From contig CADADN010000009.1 of the NCBI GenBank assembly GCA_902786665.1, positions 1 to 64,000 on the forward strand: DNA of 64,000 nucleotides. The letters run 5' to 3'. Under the pieces are notes generated by a model. That model saw only the letters and a list, made by a program, of their open reading frames with translations, was not told the origin of the DNA and did not search any database. A program made the translations under genes and the position numbers. The first letter of the stretch is position 1; each line of letters begins with the position of its first letter. This DNA is from an uncultured Prevotellaceae bacterium. GTDB lineage: Bacteria; Bacteroidota; Bacteroidia; Bacteroidales; Bacteroidaceae. Shown piece after piece: positions 50,806 through 59,728 of this stretch.

Positions 50806-52716
50806 ATGAAAAATCGATGGATGAACATGGTGGCTGTCGCATGGATGGCCGGAATGTCGCTGACCGTGTCTGCACAGCAATTGTCGCTGAGTGGTGACAA
50901 GGTGTCGTTCGCACCAGGTGAAACCGTTGGCATACGCTATGAGGGTGCTGCCAGTGGCGACAAAATCCTGTTGTATCACAACTTGGCCATGCTGCCGCTC
51001 AAAGAGAAAGGTGTTGTCAATGGTGATGCCGGACTCTATGAGGTGGCTAAACCCTTGCAGGCAGGCGATTACAATGCCATTCTCGTAGGCAAAGAGGGTG
51101 AGGAGAAGGCCCGGGTGGCCTTTGCCGTGGAAGAGGAACCTTTGCCAAAGGAAGGACATCGCATCTTTGTCATGAGCGACATACACGTGATGAGTCCCGA
51201 CCTTGTGCTTGACCCCTCCAACAGCTTGTATGTCACGGATATGGCCCAGAGCAGGAAGTTGCAGGCAGAGAGTTATGAAATCTTTTGCGCCTGTGTGGAC
51301 TCCATCAAGGCGTTGCGCCCTGAACTGGTTGTCATCCCGGGTGACTTGAGCAAGGATGGTGAACTGCTAAGCCATCATGCCGTAGCAGCCAAGTTGCAAG
51401 AATTGCTCGATATGGGCATTCCCACGCTGGTCATCCCGGGAAACCACGATATGGAGAATGACAACGGCCGCCTCTACACAGCAACGGGAAGGCAAAAGCT
51501 GGAGAGATTCACACCGGAACAGTTTGAACAGGTCTATTACAATTTCGGACTGAAGGATGCCATCGAGCGCGACCCCATCTCGTTGTCTTATGTCTGCGAA
51601 CCCATCGAGGGTCTGAGATTCATCGGCATTGACGATTGCCGCCTGCCAAGTCGTGGAGACACGAAATACGGGGATGGGGAGTATGGCAGAATAAGGCCAG
51701 CCACCCTTGAATGGATTCTCGCTCAAGCCGACCGTGCCAAGGAAGAGGAAAAGGTGGTGGTGGCTGCCGTGCATCATGAGTTGATTTATCACTACAATGG
51801 CCAGGAGAGGGTGATGCCATCGGCTGCCACGGAGAATGGTGACAGCATCGCCCGCCTTTTTGCCGACCATGGCATACGGGTGGTGCTCACCGGTCACATG
51901 CACATGCCCAACGTGTCGAGGGTGGCGGGCTTCGAGGGCACCGACACCATCACCGAGGTGAACCTGGCTTCCACCATCTGCTACCCCAGCCAGTACACCT
52001 TGCTTACTGTCAGCAACGACCTTTCCACCATGCGGGTGGACACGCGAGAGGTGAAGAGTACGGAAAGCCTTCCGCATTTGCAGTTGGCGGCGAGGAAGAA
52101 GGTGGATGACAACCTCGACAATTCCATTTCGTCGCTGGCCATGGGTTATATGTCCACTTTCAATAGTTTGCTGAAAGACTATGCATCCATCCCAGAGTTC
52201 GCGGGAATCATCGATGACGTACCTACCGACCCTAATGAGTTGTCGGCCATTGCCATAGAGGCTTTTGGCGGGACGCTGAGAAAGGTGTTTTTCACAGCTT
52301 CCGAGGGTAATGAACATCTCAAGGATGCCGTCGATGTGGTGCTCAACGAGTTGGAAGAGGATTGCGACAAGGCCTGCAGCCTCATCTTCGACCAGCAGAA
52401 TGAAAGCACGCGCTCTTTCCTTTCATATGCGATGTATGGCTATATGTTGGAGATGGGCGAGGACATCGTCAAGAGCATGCTTTCTGACACTTCGCATCTG
52501 GGTACGCCCCTGGCCGACCAAACCGACGACCTTCACTTGTCCATAGCCTTGAAGGAGGTGGATAGCGGCATCGTCGAGACCATGACAACTTCACAGGGCG
52601 GTGTCAATCATGTCTACGACATCGCTGGAAATGTGGTGAATATCAACGGCAAGTTGCCCAAGGGGGTTTATGTTGTCAAAACAGGTGACAAGGTCAGAAA
52701 GGTCCTTGTCAAGTAG
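50806..52716 (+). CDS. Secreted metallophosphoesterase with T9SS-like tail
   Basis: 636 aa. The signal peptide ends TVSAQ. After an N-terminal beta-sandwich domain (about 25-110), the calcineurin-like core contains VMSDIHV, PGDLSKDGE, PGNHDM, AVHHEL and LTGHMHMP, so both metal sites are complete. The helical C-terminal region (about 420-580) is unusual. The terminus KGVYVVKTGDKVRKVLVK resembles a T9SS sorting tail. The substrate is unknown (phosphate ester or nucleotide). It follows the C10 protease by 90 bp and is probably cotranscribed with it. Confidence 0.85.
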   Translation: MKNRWMNMVAVAWMAGMSLTVSAQQLSLSGDKVSFAPGETVGIRYEGAASGDKILLYHNLAMLPLKEKGVVNGDAGLYEVAKPLQAGDYNAILVGKEGEEKARVAFAVEEEPLPKEGHRIFVMSDIHVMSPDLVLDPSNSLYVTDMAQSRKLQAESYEIFCACVDSIKALRPELVVIPGDLSKDGELLSHHAVAAKLQELLDMGIPTLVIPGNHDMENDNGRLYTATGRQKLERFTPEQFEQVYYNFGLKDAIERDPISLSYVCEPIEGLRFIGIDDCRLPSRGDTKYGDGEYGRIRPATLEWILAQADRAKEEEKVVVAAVHHELIYHYNGQERVMPSAATENGDSIARLFADHGIRVVLTGHMHMPNVSRVAGFEGTDTITEVNLASTICYPSQYTLLTVSNDLSTMRVDTREVKSTESLPHLQLAARKKVDDNLDNSISSLAMGYMSTFNSLLKDYASIPEFAGIIDDVPTDPNELSAIAIEAFGGTLRKVFFTASEGNEHLKDAVDVVLNELEEDCDKACSLIFDQQNESTRSFLSYAMYGYMLEMGEDIVKSMLSDTSHLGTPLADQTDDLHLSIALKEVDSGIVETMTTSQGGVNHVYDIAGNVVNINGKLPKGVYVVKTGDKVRKVLVK

Positions 52717-52722
52717 TGATTA

Positions 52723-52790
52723 TCCCGAATTAGAGAATTGGAGAATTTTATTATGTGCAAAAGGAAATTCTCCAATTCTCTAATTCGGGA
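52723..52790. terminator. 26-bp perfect inverted repeat between convergent genes
   Basis: Left arm 52723-52748 and right arm 52765-52790 are exact complements, with a 16-bp loop. The arm is built from 8-bp steps (GAATTAGA, GAATTGGA, GAATTTTA). It starts 7 bp after the stop of the phosphoesterase gene and ends 38 bp before the stop of the next gene. It can terminate both directions. Confidence 0.8.
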
Positions 52791-52828
52791 CAAATATCTT
52801 TCTCATTTGGGATAGCTCCCATTCTTGA

Positions 52829-54496
52829 TTACTTGTATTTCTCTATGAGTCCGGGAGCTTGGTCGTTGCCTAGTTCCTTGGCTTTCTCCATAGCGGCAAT
52901 GCCATCCTTCTTCTTTCCTAATTGGATAAGTGCCAATCCTTTGATGAGATAGGCATCGCTATATTCGGAATCCATGTCGATGGCTTTTTGTGCGTTGGCC
53001 AAAGCCTCTTCTTTCATGTTCACTCGTAGTTGCAGTGAGGCTTTTTCCGCCACATAGAGAGGTTCGTTGGGAGCCATTTGGGTTGCAGTCTCGATGTCTT
53101 GCAAGGCTTGTTGGAAAAGTTTGCCTTTCGCTTCGCATTGCTCTCGTTTGTAGTAGAAGTCGGCGCCAAGTCTGCCCCTCAGGAGCGTGTCGACCTGGTT
53201 GTAGTCATGCACGGCCTTGCGGTATTCCCCCCTTTCCTCCTGCACATTGGCACGGTAGAGGAAATAGGTGGCAGCGTCGATGGGGTAGGGGCGCTCGAAA
53301 AGATTGATGGCGCTGTCGAGCAAGGCTATCACTTCTTCTTTTGGTGCTTGCAACTGCGTCTTGCATTGGGCAGCCTCGAAAAACAGTTCTTGGTTGCGCA
53401 TTTCCGTTTTATTGAGTTCCAGGAAAATGTCGCATGCCTGTTGGTATTCCTTTTTGGAGAACAGGATTTGTGCTTCCAAGTGGCGATAGAGGGGTAGTGG
53501 TTGGATGGTGTAGGCTTGCCGGGCCTCTTCAATGGCCTTGTCAAGGCTCCACGCAGGGAACGACTGGTCGAATTTGTACAGTTCTTTCTGGTAAATGACC
53601 TTCGCATAATCGTAATGCGCCTCATCTTTGGCCGCCGCCACCTTGATGGCAGTTTCCATATCCTTTTGTGCTGCGGCGAAGTCGTTGGCATTCACGGCTT
53701 TTTGTGCCCGTGCGTAGTAGCCGTCGGGAAGGTCGGGGAACTTCTCCACAAACATATCGATGGTCTTGTCGTATCGGGGGGCATTGCCTTGTTGGGCGAG
53801 CATCAGGGCAAGCAAGGCTTGTTCCTTGTCATCAGGGATGGCAGTGGGGATATCCGTGCGTCTCAGCACGGGGTCGTTGGCAGTGAGGCCGCTCACCTGG
53901 AAGTCGGCGATATAGTTGGCATCGGTGGAGTGGTAGTCGGTGGTGTACTGCGATTGTTGCAGGAAGCCAATCAATTCTCCGTTGGCATTGACGAAGGGAC
54001 ATCCCACGGCATTTTCGGGAGCTGTCATTTGGATGATGTAATAGGCATATTTGTCCTCCATGAACATCTCCACCTTGCCCACCGTGGTCCCGACAATTTC
54101 CGGTTTCTTCACTGAGTAGCCCACGAGGTAGATGTTGGCGCCGACTGTCGCCGGAGTGGTGGCGATAGTTGCGGCGGTGGTCTTGCCTTTCACCTTGATT
54201 TTCGCCACGTCGTAGATTTCGTTCGCCCCCAGGATGCACTCCACGTCAAAGCTTTTTCCGTTGGCGTCCATCACGACGGCCCGGTTGGCGCCATCGAAGG
54301 GGGTCCAGTCACAGATGCCTGTTCCATTGGCGTCGATGAAGACACCATGACTGGAAGCGAGAAGCGACCCGTCGGCTTTGAAGGTTGTCAGGGTGAACAC
54401 GGATTTTGCTGCGTTCTTAACTGGGGCGGGCTGGGCGGCGACGTTCAAGGCGAACAGCACTCCGCAGAGCAAGGTTGCGATATTTCTCATTTTCAT
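52829..54496 (-). CDS. Inactive trypsin-like domain plus TPR protein
   Basis: 555 aa. The signal peptide ends NVAAQ. Residues about 30-225 follow a trypsin-like layout (SVFTLTTFKADGSLLASSHG, DVAKIKVKG), but the His position is lost (GICDWTPFDGA in place of TNHHV), and the GNSGG block is replaced by APENAVGCPFVNANGELIG, so catalysis is unlikely. The C-terminal 320 residues form about eight TPR-like helical pairs (ALLALMLAQQGNA, DAYLIKGLALIQLGKKKDG). It looks like a pseudo-protease scaffold for envelope proteins. A CTAG array separates it from recN. Confidence 0.8.
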   Translation of the reverse strand: MKMRNIATLLCGVLFALNVAAQPAPVKNAAKSVFTLTTFKADGSLLASSHGVFIDANGTGICDWTPFDGANRAVVMDANGKSFDVECILGANEIYDVAKIKVKGKTTAATIATTPATVGANIYLVGYSVKKPEIVGTTVGKVEMFMEDKYAYYIIQMTAPENAVGCPFVNANGELIGFLQQSQYTTDYHSTDANYIADFQVSGLTANDPVLRRTDIPTAIPDDKEQALLALMLAQQGNAPRYDKTIDMFVEKFPDLPDGYYARAQKAVNANDFAAAQKDMETAIKVAAAKDEAHYDYAKVIYQKELYKFDQSFPAWSLDKAIEEARQAYTIQPLPLYRHLEAQILFSKKEYQQACDIFLELNKTEMRNQELFFEAAQCKTQLQAPKEEVIALLDSAINLFERPYPIDAATYFLYRANVQEERGEYRKAVHDYNQVDTLLRGRLGADFYYKREQCEAKGKLFQQALQDIETATQMAPNEPLYVAEKASLQLRVNMKEEALANAQKAIDMDSEYSDAYLIKGLALIQLGKKKDGIAAMEKAKELGNDQAPGLIEKYK

Positions 54497-54530
54497 TGGC
54501 TTTTCTTTTTTGTTCCCAGGGACTGGTTTC

Positions 54531-54597
54531 TCCTAGGGATCCTAGTGTTCCTAGGGGTTCCTAGTATTCCTAGGGTTTCTGGTTTTCCTAGGTGTTT
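54531..54597 (-). repeat. CTAGGAAWA 9-bp tandem array after recN
   Basis: On the minus strand about seven units: CTAGGAAAA, CCAGAAACC, CTAGGAATA, CTAGGAACC, CTAGGAACA, CTAGGATCC, CTAGGAGAA. The first unit supplies the TAG stop codon of recN (54590-54588). Same family as 21775-21836. Confidence 0.85.
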
Positions 54598-56255
54598 CTG
54601 TTTTTTCCGAGTAGTTCTTCGGCGTTGCGGATGGCGGCTTCGGTGATGTCGCTTCCACTGAGCATTTGTGCTATTTCGTTGATGCGCTCCTGGCTGCTGA
54701 GTCGGCGCATGTGGCTGGTGGTGCCCTCGTCGCCCTCCTCTTTGTATACTTTGTAGTGTGAGGCGCCTCTTGCCGCTATCTGTGGAAGGTGGGTGATGCT
54801 GATGACCTGGCGGTCGTGGTCGCCCATCTCTTGCATGATGCGACCCATCATCTCCGCCACCTTGCCGCTCACTCCCGTGTCTATTTCGTCGAAGATGATG
54901 GTGGGCAGTTTCACGGCACCGCTGATCATGGCCTTCAGTGAAAGCATCACGCGTGCGATTTCACCGCCCGATGCCACTTGTGCCACGGGTTGAAGGGGAG
55001 TGCTTGTGTTGGCAGAGAAGAGGAACGACACCTTGTCGTGACCGTCATCGGAGAGCGGCTTCTCTTGCAACTGCACCTCGAACTTCACCTTCGGGATGCC
55101 CAGTGGCACCAAGCGCAGCCTCATTTCCTCCTCCACGGTTCGGGCGGCAGTGTTGCGAATGGCTGTCAGTTGGTCGGCCTTCTCTTCGCATGCCGTTTTC
55201 AAGTGGGACAGTTGAGCTTCCATTTCTTGCAGCTGTTCATCACCGCCGTCGATTTGTCCCAATTGTCGCTCGATGTCCTGTTTCAAGGCTATCAGTTCGC
55301 TCACGTTCTCCACGTGATATTTCTGTTCCAGGTGGTAGATGGTGTCCAATCTATTGTCCACCTCCTCCATGCGGTTGGGGTCGAACTCCACCTCCTCGGC
55401 TTTCATCGACACTTCCGAGGCGATGTCCTTCAGTTCGATAAAGCAACTCTCCAGGCGTTCGGCAGCCTCGGCGATGTCTTTGAACACATCCTTCACGCCG
55501 TCGATGCCGTGGCTGGCGCTCTTCAGCCGCTCCACCACGCCGCCTTCACCCGAAAGGAGGTCGTCGGCCTCGTAGAGTGCGCTTTTGATTTCTTCTGCGT
55601 GAGAGAGCATCTCTTGTTCTTCTTCCAGTTGTTCTTGCTCGCCTTCCGCCAGGCGGGCCTCTTCCAACTCATGGTATTGAAATCGGAGGAAATCCTCGCT
55701 CTCGCGGTTCTTGCGCAGTTGCTCGCGTGTCTTTTCTATCTCTTTCGCCAGTGCCCGGTAGGCGTTGAATGCTGTCTGGTAGTCGGTCAGTGCTTGCGCA
55801 TTGCCGGCGATGATGTCGAGCACGTTGAGTTGGAAGTCCTCCTTGTTGAGTAGCAGGTTTTGGTGCTGGCTGTGGATGTCGACAAGCATTGCCCCCAGTT
55901 CGCGGAGCGTGGTGAGTGCCACGGGGGTGTCGTTGACGAAAGCACGGCTTTTCCCCGCACTGGTCACCTCTCGTCTGAGGATGCAGTCGCCCTCGTCGTA
56001 GTCGAGGTCTTTCTCCTCGAAGAACGGCTCCATGTCGTATTTGCGCAGGTCGAAGTGTGCTTCCACGGTGCAGCGGTCGCGTCCGGCCTTGATGGCCTTG
56101 GTGTCGGCGCGTTGGCCGAGCAGCAGTCCCAGTGCTCCGAGGATGATGCTCTTGCCTGCGCCCGTCTCTCCGGTGATGACGGAGAATCCTCCCTCGAACG
56201 AGATGTCGAGTTCGTCTATCAGGGTGAAGTTCTTGATATATAGTTGGCGTAGCAT
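54588..56255 (-). CDS. recN: DNA repair ATPase RecN
   Basis: 555 aa, normal length. SMC-like ATPase of double-strand break repair. Walker A is GETGAGKS (29-36), the signature segment and Walker B PTIIFDEIDTGVSG lie near the C-terminus, and two long coiled-coil arms (about 150-390) carry heptad-like acidic repeats. MLRQLYIKNFTLIDELDI is the conserved start. It follows porD by 24 bp, the common Bacteroidetes order, and its stop codon lies in the CTAG array. Confidence 0.95.
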   Translation of the reverse strand: MLRQLYIKNFTLIDELDISFEGGFSVITGETGAGKSIILGALGLLLGQRADTKAIKAGRDRCTVEAHFDLRKYDMEPFFEEKDLDYDEGDCILRREVTSAGKSRAFVNDTPVALTTLRELGAMLVDIHSQHQNLLLNKEDFQLNVLDIIAGNAQALTDYQTAFNAYRALAKEIEKTREQLRKNRESEDFLRFQYHELEEARLAEGEQEQLEEEQEMLSHAEEIKSALYEADDLLSGEGGVVERLKSASHGIDGVKDVFKDIAEAAERLESCFIELKDIASEVSMKAEEVEFDPNRMEEVDNRLDTIYHLEQKYHVENVSELIALKQDIERQLGQIDGGDEQLQEMEAQLSHLKTACEEKADQLTAIRNTAARTVEEEMRLRLVPLGIPKVKFEVQLQEKPLSDDGHDKVSFLFSANTSTPLQPVAQVASGGEIARVMLSLKAMISGAVKLPTIIFDEIDTGVSGKVAEMMGRIMQEMGDHDRQVISITHLPQIAARGASHYKVYKEEGDEGTTSHMRRLSSQERINEIAQMLSGSDITEAAIRNAEELLGKNRNT

Positions 56256-56279
56256 GTGCTGGATGACGTTAAAGGGATG

Positions 56280-57182
56280 TCATTGCTTGATTTTCTCCCA
56301 TGCGGTGTTTTGGGAGGCGTTGATTCCGAAAAGGATGTCATACACCTTTTCCTTCTCGTTCTGCGTGCCCTTGCCCTTGTAGATGTTGGCCAGTTCGTCT
56401 TTCTTGTAATCGGTCCAAATCTGGGGGAGCATGCTCAGCGGCTTGTTCTCATGCGCCTTTTTCAGGCACTCCTCAAGGGCGGTGGTCACGTTGGTGCGCC
56501 CGCGCTCCACATTGGTGGACATCTCGTCCAATCCCTTGCGATAGTAGTCGTATTGTAGCTGACGGAAGGGTTGCATGCCGCCGTCGAGGTAGTCGTTGAT
56601 GATGGCGAAGCGGTTGCGGTCGTTGTCAAACGCCTTCCAGCCAGGGAAGTTGAGGTTTTGGGCGTTGTTGGTGAGGTTCATGCACCGTTGCAGCACGTCC
56701 TCGCCGCCCATGGGTGAGAAACTGTCGAGGTCGAGGCCGATGATCAGGTAGGCGTAGTATGCGATGAGGGCAACGAGTTGGTTGTCGATGATTTCCTCAT
56801 TGAACTCCAGTTGGTCGAACTGTTGGAACTCGAAAGTGAAGTCGTTGTCCCTGTTGTTGTACAACGTGGTGGTGTAGGCGGAGTTCCACACAGGACGGTT
56901 GGCTTGGATGAGCGCATTGCAGGTGAAGAGGTTCGACGAATTGTCATATTTCGTCACTGTGATGTTGAAATTGCACGTGATGCGCTCGTTTTGCTGAAAC
57001 TGCAAACTGGTCCACTGCTTTTCGTTGATGAATTGCTCCAGTGTCTCCTGGAGATTGTCGAATACGCTGGCATCGGTGCCTTGTATCTGGTTGTGGTTGA
57101 TGGTGACCTTCGCCGACAGTTCCTGGGCGTGTGCACAGAGGGTTGCGACTGCCATGAAAGCCAAGATGAATACCTTTTTCAT
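56280..57182 (-). CDS. porD: T9SS accessory protein PorD (DUF4835)
   Basis: 300 aa from ATG 57182 (signal peptide ending CAHAQ); a second ATG two codons upstream is equally possible. The DUF4835/PorD pattern is clear: LSAKVTINHNQIQGTDASVF, FNDLQETLEQFIN-like helix, ANRPVWNSAY, LEFNEEIIDNQLVALIAYYAYLIIG, and LSMLPQIWTDYKKDELANIY. PorD is needed for gliding or T9SS function in Flavobacterium; the exact role is unclear. It lies upstream of recN as in many Bacteroidetes. Its presence supports reading the C-terminal tails in this window as T9SS signals. Confidence 0.85.
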   Translation of the reverse strand: MKKVFILAFMAVATLCAHAQELSAKVTINHNQIQGTDASVFDNLQETLEQFINEKQWTSLQFQQNERITCNFNITVTKYDNSSNLFTCNALIQANRPVWNSAYTTTLYNNRDNDFTFEFQQFDQLEFNEEIIDNQLVALIAYYAYLIIGLDLDSFSPMGGEDVLQRCMNLTNNAQNLNFPGWKAFDNDRNRFAIINDYLDGGMQPFRQLQYDYYRKGLDEMSTNVERGRTNVTTALEECLKKAHENKPLSMLPQIWTDYKKDELANIYKGKGTQNEKEKVYDILFGINASQNTAWEKIKQ

Positions 57183-57216
57183 ATGCATGATGGGTGTGGG
57201 TCTTGTTTGGTGGGGG

Positions 57217-57224
57217 CAAAATTA
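57217..57224 (-). promoter_or_regulatory. -7 element of the porD-recN promoter
   Basis: TAATTTTG on the minus strand, 35-42 bp before the ATG at 57182. Confidence 0.55.
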
Positions 57225-57321
57225 GGAAAAATAGGCGCAATAACCGCTTGTAAAACGCAAAAAAATCAAAAAAGTACCATACTTTGATAAGATAATATTA
57301 CAATAATTCATAAATTAGATG

Positions 57322-57329
57322 TAATTTTG
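57322..57329 (+). promoter_or_regulatory. -7 element for the 57377 gene
   Basis: TAATTTTG, 47 bp before the ATG at 57377. A TTTG further upstream (57283-57286) is too far away. Confidence 0.5.
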
Positions 57330-57376
57330 TACCGAAATTACGCCCTATCTTTTACTAACAAATTAAACAAACGCTT

Positions 57377-59455
57377 ATGAAGAAAATTTTTACTTTGTTT
57401 GCCGTTGCCATCATTGCACTTTCTGTCAATGCACAGGAGAAGGTGCTGTTTGAGAATGGTGGTGCTTATGGCAATGGAGCAACTCTGACTTCAGAGAACG
57501 CCAAGGTGGTGCTGGGCAACGACCGCACGACCAAGAACTATGATGTCAAGCTCTCTACCGCAAAGGCTTACTGTGCCGAGTTGTTCGGACAGCAGGTGAT
57601 GGTGGAGAACAGCGAGACAGGGGAGATGGAGGAGAAGACCCGCGTGGTGTATGTCGTGGGCAACCAGAACCCCAAAGATGGTGAGCTTGAAGGTGATGCC
57701 AGCAAAGGTTCTGGCTACAAGCCTGAGAGCATGAACCTCCCGCAGTCGGGTACATATTATATGATTACTCCTTCCAAGGACGGTCATATGGTTGTTTTCG
57801 TGGTCATCAACAGTGGAAAGAACCTCTATGTGGTGAAGAGCAATGGCGAGTGCCTGCCGAAGGAGCAGCTCACCGTCAAGGCTGATGGCGACGAGGCTAG
57901 AGTGGTGCCTATGAACGATGACTTTACCATCGACGAGAAAATCACGGGCACGTTGGAGTTCGATGTCGTGGCCAATGAGACCTATTATGTGTTCTGCACA
58001 GGCTCGAAGCTCAGCTTCGGTGGTTATGTGTTCACTCCCAAGGCTGACGTAGGTCCCGGCCCCGGTGGCTTGGTCATCGACCCTGCTCTTCCTGTTACAT
58101 TTGATTCATGGGAAGCCAATTTCCTCATCCAGAAGACCGATGTGAAGGCAGGCGACCAGTTCGTGTTCACTTGCGAGCCTGTTGAAGTTGAAGGTTGGGA
58201 GTGGGGACCCCAGGTTCTCCCGAAGAACAATGCCAATTGGAACGACCTTGGCGGCGCTCTCGTTCCCAATGCCGAGGGCAAGGCCATCTTCAAGATTACC
58301 GAGGAATTTGCATCTGCCATCAATGACAATGGCGGCCTCCGTGTCCAAGGTATGGCTGTCAAGGTGACTGCTGTTGAGTATGTCGAGGGAACTCCCGGCC
58401 CAGGTCCTGGTCCCGATGGCGAGCATGTCAGCATCATCGACAAGTTCACCTACACATGGAATGCCAGCGAGACTGTGACCCACAATGCAGATGGCTCCAT
58501 CACCTTCAATGCCGTGTCTTGGGGTGGCTTGGCAGCTTGGCTTGCAGAGAACGACATTCCTGTCGACTGGTCTGAATATACCAAGATTGTGTTTGAGTAT
58601 GCAGAGCCCACCACTGTCACCACACAGGTCGTCGTGCAGACGGCAAATGGTGATGTGAAGGCTTCGGGCGAAGCAGGTATCACCAAGCTCGAGTGCCCGT
58701 TCGACGGTAATGATGTCACCCAGGTCAACCAAGTGGCTCTCCAGTGCTCCGATGCCACCACATTGGTCATCAAGGATATCTATCTCGTCAAGGCTGGCGG
58801 CAATGTCGACCCGCAACCCGAGGAAGGCTGGCTTGAACTCGTCAAGAACGGCGACGTGGAAGGTGAGGACGGTACAAGTCTCATCTCCAAGAACGGTGCC
58901 GATGGCGGTGCATTCGTCTTCAATCCTCAGGCAGGTGTTGGCCTCGACGGTTCAAGGGCTGCCGTGGTCGTGGCTGTTGACAACGCAGCAAACGAGTGGG
59001 ATTCCCAATTCTTCATCTATGCTCCCGACCATGTGTTCGCTGCAGGTGAGGAGTACAAGGTGTCCTTCTGGGTGCGTGCCGACAAGGCTACCGCTGTCTC
59101 CGTCCAGGCTCACAGGCAGGCTGGCGACTATCTCCACTGGGCCGTCATCACCAATGGCGAGCAAGTCAACATTCCTACCGAATGGACAGAGGTGACTTAT
59201 CAAGGAACTGTCTCCGCAGAGCAGGAAGGCATGCAGACCATCGCCTTCAACCTCAACCAAGACAAAACTCTTGCCAACACCTACTACTTCGACAACGTCT
59301 CATGGAAGTTGAAAGTGGATGAGGCTGGCGTGAAGGAACTAGACACAGTGAAACAACCGATGAATGGTCAGAAGTACAATCTGGCTGGCATGCGCGTGGG
59401 CGACGACTACAAGGGTATCGTCATCCAGAACGGTCGCAAGTTCATCCAGAAATAA
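57377..59455 (+). CDS. Secreted protein, CBM4/9-like domain and T9SS-like tail
   Basis: 692 aa. The signal peptide ends LSVNAQ (residue 20). Several beta-sandwich modules are joined by Pro/Gly linkers (VGPGPGG near 230, TPGPGPGP near 340). The last module (about 490-650: LELVKNGDVEG, YKVSFWVRADKAT, TYYFDNVSWKL) resembles family 4/9 carbohydrate-binding modules. The end YNLAGMRV...GIVIQNGRKFIQK is like the T9SS tails in this window. No catalytic site is recognised. It precedes the second SusC/SusD pair, so a surface glycan-binding role is likely. Confidence 0.75.
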   Translation: MKKIFTLFAVAIIALSVNAQEKVLFENGGAYGNGATLTSENAKVVLGNDRTTKNYDVKLSTAKAYCAELFGQQVMVENSETGEMEEKTRVVYVVGNQNPKDGELEGDASKGSGYKPESMNLPQSGTYYMITPSKDGHMVVFVVINSGKNLYVVKSNGECLPKEQLTVKADGDEARVVPMNDDFTIDEKITGTLEFDVVANETYYVFCTGSKLSFGGYVFTPKADVGPGPGGLVIDPALPVTFDSWEANFLIQKTDVKAGDQFVFTCEPVEVEGWEWGPQVLPKNNANWNDLGGALVPNAEGKAIFKITEEFASAINDNGGLRVQGMAVKVTAVEYVEGTPGPGPGPDGEHVSIIDKFTYTWNASETVTHNADGSITFNAVSWGGLAAWLAENDIPVDWSEYTKIVFEYAEPTTVTTQVVVQTANGDVKASGEAGITKLECPFDGNDVTQVNQVALQCSDATTLVIKDIYLVKAGGNVDPQPEEGWLELVKNGDVEGEDGTSLISKNGADGGAFVFNPQAGVGLDGSRAAVVVAVDNAANEWDSQFFIYAPDHVFAAGEEYKVSFWVRADKATAVSVQAHRQAGDYLHWAVITNGEQVNIPTEWTEVTYQGTVSAEQEGMQTIAFNLNQDKTLANTYYFDNVSWKLKVDEAGVKELDTVKQPMNGQKYNLAGMRVGDDYKGIVIQNGRKFIQK

Positions 59456-59476
59456 ACAGTAAAACCAACAAACAGG

Positions 59477-59504
59477 GAGGGTGGCCTCACGACCACCCTC
59501 TTTT
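59477..59504 (+). terminator. Intrinsic terminator after the CBM-like gene
   Basis: An 8-bp stem GAGGGTGG with CCACCCTC, 8-nt loop, then TTTT. It lies 21 bp after the stop codon. Confidence 0.85.
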
Positions 59505-59536
59505 ATTAAAACTCGCTCCCTCTAAGGACACTACGA

Positions 59537-59626
59537 ATCCTAGAAAATCTAGAATACTTAGAAAATCTAGAATACCTAGAATATCTAGAACTTCCTAGTA
59601 CTTCCTAGAACTTCCTAATATCCTAT
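59537..59626 (+). repeat. CTAGAAAAT-type 9-bp tandem array upstream of SusC
   Basis: About ten units on the plus strand: CTAGAAAAT, CTAGAATAC, TTAGAAAAT, CTAGAATAC, CTAGAATAT, CTAGAACTT, CTAGTACTT, CTAGAACTT. It lies between the terminator and the SusC gene. Same unit family and same orientation relative to transcription as at 21775, 39970 and 54531. Confidence 0.8.
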
Positions 59627-59728
59627 GAGCGATCCGAGTCTGCCAAGCGGCACAAAGCAAACTACAACAAAAAGATTCCTCTTGAAGGAAATATATATAA
59701 GGGACTCAACCTAAAAACCTATTTTGAT

